NCBI GenBank assembly: GCA_963725425.1
Contig: CAVRYJ010000006.1
Coordinates: 310,001 to 374,000, forward strand
Origin: Clostridium_I sp963725425
Lineage (GTDB): Bacteria > Bacillota > Clostridia > Clostridiales > Clostridiaceae
DNA: 64,000 nucleotides
Reading direction: 5' to 3'
Of the stretch, positions 27,457 through 38,012 are shown piece after piece. The notes below the pieces were generated by a model, which did not search any database, was not told the DNA's origin, and saw nothing but the letters and a program-made list of their open reading frames with translations. How positions within the stretch are numbered: position 1 is the stretch's first letter; each line of letters starts with the position of its first letter. Both the position numbers and the translations under genes were made by a program.

Positions 27457-29304
27457 TTACTGTACTCTTTTAAATTTCTTTTCCATTTCATAAAGTGTGG
27501 TTTTAATAATAGTTGGTCTTCCATGTGGACAATTAAATGGATCATCTATCATTCTTAAGTTTTCGATAAGTACTTTCATTTCTTCTATATTCAAGTTGTC
27601 ATTTGCTTTAATAGCAGCTTTACATGCCAAAGTAGCAATTTTCTTATACTTGACCTCATAGGTTTCACCAGAACCCAATTTTTTTAAATTGTCTAATATT
27701 TCAGAAAAAATATTTCTTAGTTCCGGCTTTCCTAAAAAATTAGGTACTTCTCTTATATTTATAGTATTGTCCCCAAACTCTTCAATACTAAAACCAGCAC
27801 CTTGAAATACATCTTTATTCTCCACATAATAAATAAAATCCTCTGGAGTTAATTCAATCACTTCAGGCATCAAAAGTATCTGCGCTGTTACATGGCTATG
27901 CTTTATATCCTTTGTATACTTTTCAAACAATATTTTTTCATGTGCCGCATGTTGGTCTATAATATAAAAATCTTCTGCACTCTCTGCAAGTATATAGGTA
28001 TTATGAAATTGGCCTATAATACGCAGTGCAGGAAATTTAGGTGTATTCGCCAGATCTGTATTTATAGGTTTAGTTATATACTCTTCATTAACCTTTTGCC
28101 TAATAAACTTAGAGTAGCCTTTTTCTGAATCATCTTTTTCTTTAATCAAAAGATTTGAATCAGATATTTTATTCCTATGAAAATCATCTAGTGAAATAGT
28201 AGTTTCATTATCAGTTTTTAAATCCAATGGAAGTTGAACTGTTTCTCTCTGTGAAGTAATTTCTTTTATTTCCTGCTGAAGTGGTGCCTCTAGTTCTAAC
28301 TCAAAGTTATTTTTGAGACTATCTCTAATAGCTTCATGCACCGTATCAAAAACCAATTTAAAGAGTTCTCTATCATTTTGAAATTTGACTTCAGCTTTAG
28401 TTGGATGCACATTAACATCTATGTATTCAGGAAATATATCTAAAAACAATGCGAAAAAAGGGTATTTATTAATCATCATAAATGATTTAACTGCTGTCTC
28501 TACTGCTGTGGCAATAAGTTTGTTTTTAATATATCGATTATTTACAAAAACGCTCTGATTGTTTCTACTACCACGACTAATTTCTGCATTTCCGACATAT
28601 CCATATACTGAAGCTATATCTGTATGTTTTTCAAATTTTATAATATTATCCCCTATGCTTTTACCATATATAGTTCTTATAGTATTAAACAAACTTTCTG
28701 TTGAATAAGTATTTACTACCTTTTTTCCGTTATTAATAAGCCTAAAAGATATTTTAGGGTTTGAAAGTGCAAGTCTGTTTACTATATCAGTAATAATTGA
28801 AGCTTCTCTTTGAGTGGATTTTAAAAACTTTTGTCTTGCTGGAACGTTAAAAAATATATTTTTTACCTCAGTTGTTGTCCCAATACTACAACCTACATCC
28901 TTAATATACTCTTTAATCCCTCCATTAATAGAAATTTCTTTTCCAACCTCATTACCTTCTATTTTACTTCTAAGCACTACATTTGATACTGCTGCTATGC
29001 TTGGGAGTGCCTCTCCTCTAAAACCAAGTGTGCTTATTGCATATATATCCTCTATTGAACTTATCTTACTCGTGGCATGTGGCATAAAGGCAAGTTCTAT
29101 ATCTTCAGGATTTATTCCAAGACCATCATCAGTTACTTTAATAAGCTTTTGACCACCTTCTTCAATCTCAATGTTAATTACAGTGGCCTTTGCATCAATA
29201 GAATTTTCTACTAATTCTTTAACTACAGAGGAAGGTCTTTCCACAACCTCTCCAGCCGCTATTTTATTTGAAGTATCTTCGTTTAATAAATTGATTCTCC
29301 CCAA
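27457..29304 (-). CDS. mutL: DNA mismatch repair protein MutL
   Basis: A 615-residue MutL. GHL ATPase motifs: VVKELVENSIDA (Glu catalytic), KVTDDGLGI, ATSKI, TLGFRGEAL; NVHPTKAEVKF ends the N-terminal part. The C-terminal dimerisation/endonuclease domain has DQHAAHEKILFEK (DQHAxxExx(E/K) metal site) and FNCPHGRPT. Starts at TTG with AAGGTG upstream. Partner MutS directly precedes it (20-nt gap). Confidence 0.95.
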   Translation of the reverse strand: MGRINLLNEDTSNKIAAGEVVERPSSVVKELVENSIDAKATVINIEIEEGGQKLIKVTDDGLGINPEDIELAFMPHATSKISSIEDIYAISTLGFRGEALPSIAAVSNVVLRSKIEGNEVGKEISINGGIKEYIKDVGCSIGTTTEVKNIFFNVPARQKFLKSTQREASIITDIVNRLALSNPKISFRLINNGKKVVNTYSTESLFNTIRTIYGKSIGDNIIKFEKHTDIASVYGYVGNAEISRGSRNNQSVFVNNRYIKNKLIATAVETAVKSFMMINKYPFFALFLDIFPEYIDVNVHPTKAEVKFQNDRELFKLVFDTVHEAIRDSLKNNFELELEAPLQQEIKEITSQRETVQLPLDLKTDNETTISLDDFHRNKISDSNLLIKEKDDSEKGYSKFIRQKVNEEYITKPINTDLANTPKFPALRIIGQFHNTYILAESAEDFYIIDQHAAHEKILFEKYTKDIKHSHVTAQILLMPEVIELTPEDFIYYVENKDVFQGAGFSIEEFGDNTINIREVPNFLGKPELRNIFSEILDNLKKLGSGETYEVKYKKIATLACKAAIKANDNLNIEEMKVLIENLRMIDDPFNCPHGRPTIIKTTLYEMEKKFKRVQ

Positions 29305-29323
29305 ATTCCATCACCTTTTTTCA

Positions 29324-31948
29324 CTAAAAGTTTTTTGCATTTTTGATTAGTTCAAAAATTTTATTCATAGATTCTAGTGGTGTCATGTTCATAACATCAA
29401 TTTCACATATTTCTTTAATGAATTTTTCTTTACCTATATCATTAAATCCAATTTGAACTGAATCACTGGTAACTTGTTTTTTTATCCTTTTTGATTCTTT
29501 TGTCTTCTCACCAGTTATTTTTTCAGTCGCAATTTCATTATTGTTTTCATTTTCAAGATGTTCTAATATTTCTTTCGCCCTCTTAGTAACCTTTATAGGA
29601 AGTCCAGCAAGTTTTGCAACGTCAATACCATAGGATTGATCTGCGCCACCTTTAACTATTTTCCTTAAGAATACAATATCATCTTTTATATGTTTAACAG
29701 CTACTGAATAGTTTTTAAGGCCTTCTATAACCCCTTCAAGGCTTGTGAGTTCATGATAATGTGTAGCAAATAATGTTTTACACTTTATATTTTTGTTTGT
29801 ACATATATATTCTACTACTGCCCAAGCAATACTAAGTCCATCATAAGTACTTGTTCCTCTACCTACCTCATCAAGTATTATAAGACTGCTAGGAGTTGCG
29901 TTTTTAAGTATGTTTGATACTTCTGACATTTCAACCATAAAAGTACTTTTTCCAGCGGCTAAATCATCTGATGCACCTATCCTTGTAAATATCTTATCAC
30001 AAATTGAAATATTTGCACTTTTTGCTGGGACGAAACATCCTATTTGAGCCATTACTACTATTAAAGCCACTTGCCTCATATATGTAGATTTACCTGCCAT
30101 ATTAGGTCCTGTAATAAGTATAAGTTGCTGATCTGTTGTATTTAATTTTGTATCATTGGCTACAAACGCACCAAATGAAAGTGTATTTTCAACAACTGGA
30201 TGCCTTCCATCTTTAATGTCTATTGGACCACTCACAGAAATTTCTGGCTTGCAATAATTATTTTCTAATGAAACAGTTGCAAAGGAGGACAAACAATCAA
30301 GCTCTGAAAGTAGTTTAGCACTTCTTTTCATCCTATCTATATGCAGGGAAATATCATCTCTTAACTTAACAAAAAGATTATATTCTAAATTTACAAGTTT
30401 TTCATCAGCACCTAATATCTTTTCTTCCATGTTTTTAAGGTCTTCAGTTATGTATCTTTCACAATTGGCAAGAGTTTGTTTTCGTATATATCTGCCTTCT
30501 GGGATCATACCTATATTTGACTTGGTTATTTCTATATAATAACCAAAAATTCTATTATATCCAATTTTCAAGGATTTTATATTAGTTACTTCCCTTTCTT
30601 GATTCTCAAGGCTTGCTATCCACTCCTTGCCATGGACCTTTGCTTTTCTAAGTTCATCTATTTCCTCATTATATCCGTCTTTAATTATATTTCCTTCTTT
30701 AATTGATAGTGAAGGTGCTTCCAGTAATGCGTTATCTAACATCTCATATATATCTTTTAAATCATCTAACTGTAAATGAATCTTACTGAGAAGTTCACAA
30801 TTAAACTTCTCAAGTATAGCCTTAACATTTGGTAACTTTTCTATTGAATTTTTTAGAAATATAAATTCCTTAGCGTTTACACTTTGAGTAGATATCTTTC
30901 CAACAAGTCTTTCAATATCGTATATCTGCTTCAATGATGCTTTAAGATCCTCGTGGAGAGGAATATTAGTTGTAAGCTCTTGTACTGCATCTAATCTTTC
31001 ATTGATTGAATTCTTGGCAATTAGTGGTTCTTCTATCCATCTTCTAAGTTGTCTTGCACCCATAGCTGTACTTGTTTTATCTAATACCCATAAAAGAGAA
31101 CCTTTTTTGCTCTTTTCTCTAAGAGTTTCGGTGAGTTCTAAATTTCGCCTTGAATTAATGTCAATACTCATATAATCTATTACTGAATAACGCTTAATTA
31201 CATTTATATGACTTAGAGAAACTTTTTGAGTATCTATTAAATATTTCATCAACGCATTTCCTGCATTTAAAATAAAATCATCATTTTTTATGGTTTCAAA
31301 ATTAGAAAATTGTTTATCTAAATTTACTTCCTTATCTTGCATAAAAAACTCGTCATCAAAACGAGTAAAAGCACATTTAAATCTTTCTTTAATTTCCTTA
31401 AGTAACTTTTCGTCAATTGTTTTTTGAACAAGTATCTCCTTAGGATTATATTTAGATATTTCATTTATTATTATTTCTATGTCCTTACGCTCTGAAGTAC
31501 AATCAAACTCTCCTGTGGATACATCTGATATAGCAACTCCAAATCTCCCATCAGCTATAAAAATACTCATAATATAATTATTTTTTGTGTCATCTAAAAA
31601 TGTAGAGTCTGTATAAGTTCCTGGGGTTATTATCTTTACAATTCCCCTCTTAACTATACCTTTAGCAGCTGAAGGATCTTCTAATTGTTCTCCAATTGCT
31701 ACTTTATAGCCTTTGTTTATAAGTTTTGTAATATACATGTTAGCAGCATGGTGAGGAATTCCGCACATAGGTGCTCTTTCACTAAGCCCACAAGCCTTTC
31801 CTGTAAGAACCAGTTCTAGTTCCACTGCTGCTGTTTTAGCATCTTCGAAAAACATTTCATAAAAATCGCCTACTCTAAAGAAAAGTATACAATCCTTACA
31901 TTTTTCTTTTACATTTAGATATTGTTGCATCATTGGTGCTAATGCCAT
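29324..31948 (-). CDS. mutS: DNA mismatch repair protein MutS
   Basis: About 874 residues. The mismatch-recognition motif is FFRVGDFYEMF (the GxFYE type, residues ~21-31); the ATPase has GPNMAGKST (Walker A), LIILDEVGRGTSTYDG (Walker B) and ATHYHEL. The long linker before the C-terminus (TEKITGEKTKESKRIKKQV) is lysine/glutamate-rich. ATG 31948 with GGGGAG upstream is taken over an upstream frame start that would overlap the miaB end. Confidence 0.95.
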   Translation of the reverse strand: MALAPMMQQYLNVKEKCKDCILFFRVGDFYEMFFEDAKTAAVELELVLTGKACGLSERAPMCGIPHHAANMYITKLINKGYKVAIGEQLEDPSAAKGIVKRGIVKIITPGTYTDSTFLDDTKNNYIMSIFIADGRFGVAISDVSTGEFDCTSERKDIEIIINEISKYNPKEILVQKTIDEKLLKEIKERFKCAFTRFDDEFFMQDKEVNLDKQFSNFETIKNDDFILNAGNALMKYLIDTQKVSLSHINVIKRYSVIDYMSIDINSRRNLELTETLREKSKKGSLLWVLDKTSTAMGARQLRRWIEEPLIAKNSINERLDAVQELTTNIPLHEDLKASLKQIYDIERLVGKISTQSVNAKEFIFLKNSIEKLPNVKAILEKFNCELLSKIHLQLDDLKDIYEMLDNALLEAPSLSIKEGNIIKDGYNEEIDELRKAKVHGKEWIASLENQEREVTNIKSLKIGYNRIFGYYIEITKSNIGMIPEGRYIRKQTLANCERYITEDLKNMEEKILGADEKLVNLEYNLFVKLRDDISLHIDRMKRSAKLLSELDCLSSFATVSLENNYCKPEISVSGPIDIKDGRHPVVENTLSFGAFVANDTKLNTTDQQLILITGPNMAGKSTYMRQVALIVVMAQIGCFVPAKSANISICDKIFTRIGASDDLAAGKSTFMVEMSEVSNILKNATPSSLIILDEVGRGTSTYDGLSIAWAVVEYICTNKNIKCKTLFATHYHELTSLEGVIEGLKNYSVAVKHIKDDIVFLRKIVKGGADQSYGIDVAKLAGLPIKVTKRAKEILEHLENENNNEIATEKITGEKTKESKRIKKQVTSDSVQIGFNDIGKEKFIKEICEIDVMNMTPLESMNKIFELIKNAKNF

Positions 31949-31964
31949 ATTAAACTCCCCTTTT

Positions 31965-33304
31965 TTAAGATGCGGATACTTCTTCTCCATAAAGTGTAAA
32001 TGAATTACCCTTGGTAATTTTCACTTTAACAAGTTTTCCTATATTATTTTTATCTGAAGTAAAATTCACTAATTTAGAGGTTCTTGTTCTGCCCGTAAGT
32101 TTTGTATCATCGTTTTTACTAGTGCCTTCTACAAGTACTTCAACTATTCGTCCCTCATATTTTTTGTTCTTTTTGCGCATATCTCATTTACTGCCTCTAC
32201 CAATCTATTAAACCTTTCATGTTTTATTTTCTCACTTATCTGGTCTTCCATTTCTGCTGCTGGAGTACCTTTTCGTATTGAATATAGAAACATAAAAACA
32301 GCATCATACTGAACTTTTTCTATTAAATCCAAAGTCTCATTAAAGTCATCCTCAGTTTCCCCAGGAAAACCAACTATTATATCTGTAGTCAAAGCAAGGT
32401 CTGGTATCTCTTTTTTCATAGTACCAATTAGATCAATATAATATTCCTTAGTATAATGTCTATTCATCTTTTTAATTATATCAGAAGAACCTGATTGAAC
32501 TGGTAAATGTATATGTTCACACACTTTATCACAATCCCTTATGGCTTCAATAACTTTAAAAGTTAAGTCCTTAGGATGTGATGTCATAAATCTTATTCTT
32601 TCTATGCCTTCTATTTTGTTTACCCTTCTAAGTAAATCAGCAAAATCTATATCTGGCTTAAGTTCTTTGCCATATGAATTAACGTTTTGACCAAGAAGGG
32701 TTATTTCCTTATAACCTTTACTAACCAATTCCTTTATTTCATTTTCAATATCTTCTGGATTTCTGCTTCTCTCTCGTCCTCTAACGTATGGGACTATGCA
32801 ATAGGTGCAGAAATTATTACAACCATACATTATAGTCACAAATCCTTTTATGCCACTTGCTCTATCAATTGGTAGCCCTTCTACGATGTCTTTTTCCTTG
32901 TCCCATATTTCAACAACAGATTTTCCCTGTTGTTTTACCATGTTAAGGTATTCAGGAAGCATATAAGAATTATGTGTTCCAAAAATTATATCTACAAAAG
33001 GAAATGTTTTTATTATATTTTGAGCCATACCCTTTTGTTGCATCATACAGCCACAAACAGCAATAATTAAATCTGGATTTTTTTCCTTAGCTTTTTTTAG
33101 AATCCATAGATTTCCAAACACCTTAAGTTCAGCATTTTCTCTTACACAACAAGTATTGAATATGATTAAGTCGGCGGATTCTTTTTTCTCTGTTTTCTGG
33201 TAATCCATTAACTTTAACATTCCAGAAATTTTTTCAGAGTCCTCTTCGTTCATCTGACAACCGTAAGTCTGAATAAAGAAGAGTTTGCCTTTATTATTTT
33301 CCAT
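31965..33304 (-). pseudogene. miaB: tRNA-2-methylthio-N6-dimethylallyladenosine synthase MiaB, frameshifted before TRAM domain
   Basis: N-terminal UPF0004 domain with FFIQTYGCQMNEEDSE, CGCMMQQKG; radical-SAM cluster CNNFCTYCIVPYVRG. The first frame stops at 32144-32146 (KRTKNMRDE). The second frame continues with KKNKKYEGRIVEVLVEGTS and the C-terminal TRAM domain. Losing one A from the AAAAA run at about 32173-32177 (minus strand) explains both. Without TRAM the enzyme would be expected to bind tRNA poorly. MiaB is normally intact in clostridia, so a sequencing error is a serious alternative. First gene of the mutSL-miaA cluster. Confidence 0.85.
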
Positions 33305-33409
33305 CTATATTAACCCTCCATTTTTATCTTTCTAATACAACTAATTGTAACAAAACATATTTAATTTAGCAATAAAACCACTCCAAAATAAATTTTTCCA
33401 TGAACTTTG

Positions 33410-33460
33410 AAGGAGTTGCATAAAAATGATTATAAATCATTCTATGCAACTCCTTTTTTA
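33410..33460. terminator. Hairpin between the peptide gene and miaB
   Basis: AAGGAGTTGCATA (33410-33422) pairs with TATGCAACTCCTT (33443-33455), plus an inner ATGATT/AATCAT. The T-run is on the plus strand (TTTTTTA); on the minus strand it is weak. It probably ends the peptide transcript. Confidence 0.5.
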
Positions 33461-33473
33461 TGAATGTATTGTT

Positions 33474-33620
33474 TCAACCATTTGGCATTTCCATATCAAC
33501 ATGTACAACATGAGAATTTGTATTCGTAGTATTATGGTTCAATACCCCAGTAGATATTGTTAGGGTCAGCATTAAACATCCTAATGCAATTGTCAAATTT
33601 TTTATTATTTTGTTTTTCAT
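33474..33620 (-). CDS. 48-residue exported peptide, candidate RRNPP signalling pro-peptide
   Basis: ATG at 33620 with GGAGG spaced correctly encodes MKNKIIKNLTIALGCLMLTL, then TISTGVLNHNTTNTNSHVVH and VDMEMPNG. There is a basic start, a hydrophobic core (residues 9-24) and a short polar tail: the shape of a secreted pro-peptide. It starts only 20 nt after the stop of an HTH-TPR regulator on the same strand. In PlcR/NprR/Qss systems the mature signal is a 5-10-residue part of such a tail. The mature form cannot be read here, and no homologue search was possible. Confidence 0.6.
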   Translation of the reverse strand: MKNKIIKNLTIALGCLMLTLTISTGVLNHNTTNTNSHVVHVDMEMPNG

Positions 33621-33640
33621 AGTAAAAACCTCCAATTAAT

Positions 33641-34913
33641 CTAATTTTTTGATAGTGATAAATATTTTTTGCACATGTCTACATTATTTTGATTTAAATA
33701 TATAATGGCTAACTCATTGTAAATTGCTTTGAGCTTGTCATTGTTTTCAGTATTATCTAATAATTCAATAATTTCAAGATAAACCTCCTCTAACTTAGCA
33801 GTATCCTTTATTTTATCGTAGATTCTTCCTAATAAATAATTGCCTTTTAATAAATATTCCAAATCTTTATATTCTTTTGCATAATTAACACCTAGTTCAA
33901 TAGTCTTAATTGTTTCATCTATTAAGTTTTGCTTTAACAAAACCTCTGCCTTTTCTATAATTGTATGTGATAACAATGATTTATCCATATCAATTATAAT
34001 CTTCTCGGCCATTTCAAAATATTTTATACTCTCTTTAAAATCATTTTTAGCACAATATGCCCTTGCTAAATTGTTATATGCATAACCTAAAAAAATATTT
34101 TTATTATCTGTAATTTTTAGAATTGCTGATTTGTATATCTCTATTTCCTTATCATAATCCTTTTTTGATTCATAACAGTTAGCTTTTATACCTTGAGCAA
34201 AGATGTATAATCTAAAATCTTCTTGCTCATCACAAATAGATAAGAACTTTTCAATGGTTTCTAATGCCAAGTCAATTTGATTTGTATACTTATAACTGTT
34301 TGCTAAAGAATATAAACATTTTTTCTTTGTTTCTATATTATTATGCTCTAAGCAGTAATACAGGCTTAATTGATAATATTCAATGGCTGCATCATATTTT
34401 AGCGCCTCTGCCTTACAAAATCCCAACTTCCAATAAAACATAACCTAGTTTTTCATTTTCCCCAATATTTATGTATATCTCCCTAGCCTTTTTATAAATA
34501 TCGCAAGCAACTTCAAAATTTTTTTCGTTAAAATAAATATCACCAAGACTACAGTATGCTTTTGCCTTGACTTCTATTAATTTATATTCTTTGGATATCT
34601 TGAAAATTTCATCTATTCTACTCTTCTCTATTTTATCATCTTTAAGCTTATTAAAACAATATACTTCTGCATCTTCCTTAGGTGAACGCATTAAATATGC
34701 ATCATCAATATTTATTATAATGTTAAGTTCATCTGCTTTTGTATTAAACTTTTCAGCAATTTTTATAGCCGTCTTATAAGTAACTTCTCGTTTACTAGTT
34801 TCAATCATACTTATAAGACCTCTAGTGAGGTTTTCAGTTTGCAAATCTTCTTGAGTTAAATTCAATTGGATTCTTAGTCTTTTAATCTTTTCACCAGGTG
34901 TAAGAAAATTCAT
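33641..34913 (-). pseudogene. RRNPP-type HTH-TPR regulator, frameshifted
   Basis: The first frame (34413-34913) starts with an Xre HTH at residues ~7-60 (GEKIKRLRIQLNLTQEDL, GLISMIETSKREVTYKTA) and then TPR-like helices. The second frame (33641-34441) continues the TPR helices (KLGFCKAEALKYDAAIEYYQ; ALETIEKFLSIC; YAYNNLARAYCAKNDF). The frames overlap by 29 bp; one extra base near 34430-34441 (TAT-G-TTTTAT) would explain it. Restored length is about 430, as in PlcR/NprR regulators that bind imported peptides. The small gene downstream fits this role. No ligand data. Confidence 0.7.
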
Positions 34914-35207
34914 AATATCGCCTCATTTCTTATTAATATACTTTACATACATTATATTACATTCAATTTGTAACCGCAACTATTTTTATTTCTTTAAGTT
35001 ATCATGTAATTTGTAAAAATTGTTTTTATATTTAGATAGAGTTTTCATGATTTTATTATCATTCCACATACTCTCAAATTCGCTATCAAAGCCTTGGGAT
35101 ATGATGATCCAATTGATCAATAAATCATAAGTTTTGATAAGAATAGTTCAACATAGGCTGATATGATGTTTAATTGCTGCTAGTGATTCCCTACTACCCC
35201 AAAAATG

Positions 35208-35241
35208 AAAGTAGCACCTGGAATCATCCATATGCTACTTT
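35208..35241 (-). terminator. Terminator of the GH48 gene
   Basis: AAAGTAGCA (35208-35216) and TGCTACTTT (35233-35241) are perfect arms; on the minus strand CATTTTTG follows. The rest of 34914-35259 holds only the regulator promoter side (TATAAT near 34950, minus strand). Confidence 0.6.
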
Positions 35242-35259
35242 ACGTATTATAATAGAATT

Positions 35260-37965
35260 TTATGGTTCCACTCCGCTAATCAACTTGCCACCAATATATG
35301 CAGTTATTTTATTTGTAGCTGAATAACTTGATGAAGCAGAGTCAAAAGAGTAATCATTACTTTGATTGAAGTTTGACCAATCATTTTTAGCAAATCTTGA
35401 AGCTAATTCAAAACTAGCACCTGATGCTAAAGTACCTGCTGAGGTTAAGAAACCAATCTCTAAGTAATAGTCAGCATTGGTAGCCGCTGGCGAAAGTTTT
35501 ACAAAATTACCTGTTACACTGCCTGAACCTGCCGTTGACCAATCACACCAAAAACTTTGTGCTTCGTCACCATCAACAGTGTAGTAATATCTTAAAGTGA
35601 TATCTGACAGATTAATTGAATTTGTTCCGTTATTAACTATCTTTATCTTTGGATTGATAGAATTAACAGCGGATTGAGTCGTGCCATTATATGCTCCAAC
35701 CTGCAAATTTCCTATAGGTACTGGTTTGATTGGAAGTTTAACCTTAATAGTTACCGCACTTGAAGTACCTACAACTCCGGAACTATCAGTAGCCTTTGAA
35801 GTGATAGCAAAGCTATCTATTCCACTGGAACTAACGGCATAATCAGATGGTGTCCATGACAAGCTATAAGGTGCCACTGTACTCTCCCCAACCATAGTGC
35901 CATTCACAAAGAAGTCAACTTTTGTTATACTTCCACCTGTTTCTGATGCTGTAGCATTTAAAACTATTGGACTATAGATTGTACTATCATCAAAGGACTG
36001 TCCATCCAGTGGTGCCGTTATACTTACAGCTATTTCATTACCTGGCAGTGGCGAATTATCAAATAATATGGCATAAGTTCCATTAGCTATAGCAATTTCG
36101 CATTGAGCCCAAAATCTGTGATAATTAAACGTTGGACTAGTACCTGCATTATATGCAATTAGGAGTTTCTCATAATCTGGATCTTTCTTATATTGACTTC
36201 TTATATCCATAAATTTTATTCCTGGTATAATTGCATCACCATCTGGCATTTTTCCAGAGAAAGTACTTGGAACATAGACTTCTTGGTCAATCATACGATG
36301 ATAATCTGCTCTTGACTCTGTAGCAGATAAACCTTTATCATCCACAAAAGATGTCCACATACTATCTAATAATTTTTGTGCCAAAGCTCTTAATGCATCG
36401 TCATATTTTGCTGGAGTCCATTTCTTTGTTGCTGCACTATAATAAGATAATGCATTTGCCAGTGAAGCTGCTGGTCCAAGGTCTGTACTGTATACGGTTA
36501 CCTGTACATGCAAATTTGAGTTTCCGGTGTAGGTACCAGTCCATGTATCCGGTTGTCCTGTCCAAGCTAGCGTTGATGGTATTTGGAATGTTCCATCGCT
36601 ATTAAATGTAACTTGAGTTTTTATCCAGGCACTCCATTTATCTAAAATATTTTTAGCCTTTACATCACCTGAATTATAGTAATATTCAGCTACACGCTGC
36701 ATAGACCAAGCTTGAAAACCAAACCAAGTATTGCTACCCGGATCAGCATACACTGGATTTTCTTGATAAGCCATTCCATAGAAAGTAGCTGTTCCACTAG
36801 GATATGTTTCATATCTTCCATTGTATGAATTTGTAGCTCCACCAGCAATAGCACCTTCACTGGATTGAAGCCATTGATAGAACTCAAGCTGACGAGTAAG
36901 GCTCTTAGCCCAGTCTGTTGCTCCATTTTGTGATTTCGGTTTAAAATCTGAATTATTTGAAAGTATCCATGCTGCCATAGGATTTTGATATCCAAAGTGA
37001 CTATGACTACATCCTATTCTCCATGCCCAATTGGAACCAACTCCACCGCCCCAAGCATAATACCAGGATAATAAATAATGTGAAGCATCATAGCCTGTAC
37101 CAGCACTGTTAACATCTTGGCAACCAATTTTTTTAAAGTATTTATCAAAGAAAGAATATCTCAAATAATCTCCCATTTTTGAAGCTTTTTGAACATAAGT
37201 TGATACATCACTACCTTGCTCTTTAGCCCAGGTATCAGCCCAATACATAGCTTGCACACAACGAGAATCTGCATCTGGTGCATTTGTATACTTCCACTGT
37301 TTAGAATAACCATTCTCCTTGGTAAACAAGTCTAAATACCCATTAGGGCCTCCCCATTTAAAAGCTTCCCACGATGGTTGTGGAACAGTTTCAAACACAG
37401 ATTCCTGTTTTCCTCTTTGAAATGTATTAAAATAGGATGGTGAAGTTGTACCATCTCCCCTACTTCCAAAACCATACCAGTTGTCCACATCTAAAAGCCA
37501 ATGCATTCCATACAAATCACTAGTATTATATGCAGTATTAAGTTCCTGACTAATTGGATCTGTTCCAACTGGAACAGAAGTCATAAGCTGGCTTGGATAG
37601 TCGTCTGGTATTTCGTATTCACCAGCATAAGTAGCTGGTTTACTTGGGTTATACCCTGCATTGGTTGGTTGATCCTCAGTAGTTGGAATCATATATTGCT
37701 CCATTGTATTCCATACTGTTCCAATAGTTGAAAAGTCCCCTGTAAATCTGCCATGCATAGCTTCAAGCCATAGATAATAACTTAAAGCTTCACTAGTTGT
37801 TTCATGTCCATAATCTGGAGCCTCACACATAAGTGTTTCTACTGAATGGTAAGGTATCCCTTTTGAACTAAAGTAACCATTTTTTGTATCATGCAGTTTG
37901 CTATAAAGTTCATTGAATCTCCCTTGATAAACACCTGTAACCGAGTTAGTAACTGATTTTTCCAT
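35260..37965 (-). CDS. GH48 cellulase (reducing-end cellobiohydrolase) with Ig-like and CBM3 domains, no signal peptide
   Basis: About 901 residues. The GH48 catalytic domain fills ~1-645: YSKLHDTKNGYFSSKGIPYH, YGHETTSEALSYYLWLEAM (Glu59 corresponds to the catalytic acid of CelF/CelS), WYGFGSRGDG, IGCSHSHFGYQNP, and SGQPDTWTGTYTGN. An Ig-like domain (~650-745, AVSITAPLDGQSF) and a CBM3 cellulose-binding domain (~750-901, WSNFNQSNDYSF) follow. No dockerin. There is no signal peptide: the catalytic domain begins at residue 10, and the upstream DNA in all frames has no hydrophobic leader. ATG 37965 has AAAGGA upstream. A 30-codon ORF, an LLH holin and a TcdR-like sigma gene lie upstream on the same strand. 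Confidence 0.9.
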   Translation of the reverse strand: MEKSVTNSVTGVYQGRFNELYSKLHDTKNGYFSSKGIPYHSVETLMCEAPDYGHETTSEALSYYLWLEAMHGRFTGDFSTIGTVWNTMEQYMIPTTEDQPTNAGYNPSKPATYAGEYEIPDDYPSQLMTSVPVGTDPISQELNTAYNTSDLYGMHWLLDVDNWYGFGSRGDGTTSPSYFNTFQRGKQESVFETVPQPSWEAFKWGGPNGYLDLFTKENGYSKQWKYTNAPDADSRCVQAMYWADTWAKEQGSDVSTYVQKASKMGDYLRYSFFDKYFKKIGCQDVNSAGTGYDASHYLLSWYYAWGGGVGSNWAWRIGCSHSHFGYQNPMAAWILSNNSDFKPKSQNGATDWAKSLTRQLEFYQWLQSSEGAIAGGATNSYNGRYETYPSGTATFYGMAYQENPVYADPGSNTWFGFQAWSMQRVAEYYYNSGDVKAKNILDKWSAWIKTQVTFNSDGTFQIPSTLAWTGQPDTWTGTYTGNSNLHVQVTVYSTDLGPAASLANALSYYSAATKKWTPAKYDDALRALAQKLLDSMWTSFVDDKGLSATESRADYHRMIDQEVYVPSTFSGKMPDGDAIIPGIKFMDIRSQYKKDPDYEKLLIAYNAGTSPTFNYHRFWAQCEIAIANGTYAILFDNSPLPGNEIAVSITAPLDGQSFDDSTIYSPIVLNATASETGGSITKVDFFVNGTMVGESTVAPYSLSWTPSDYAVSSSGIDSFAITSKATDSSGVVGTSSAVTIKVKLPIKPVPIGNLQVGAYNGTTQSAVNSINPKIKIVNNGTNSINLSDITLRYYYTVDGDEAQSFWCDWSTAGSGSVTGNFVKLSPAATNADYYLEIGFLTSAGTLASGASFELASRFAKNDWSNFNQSNDYSFDSASSSYSATNKITAYIGGKLISGVEP

Positions 37966-38012
37966 AATAATATTTCCTTTCATTTTTTTTTATGATAAAA
38001 GAACTTTAAGTT

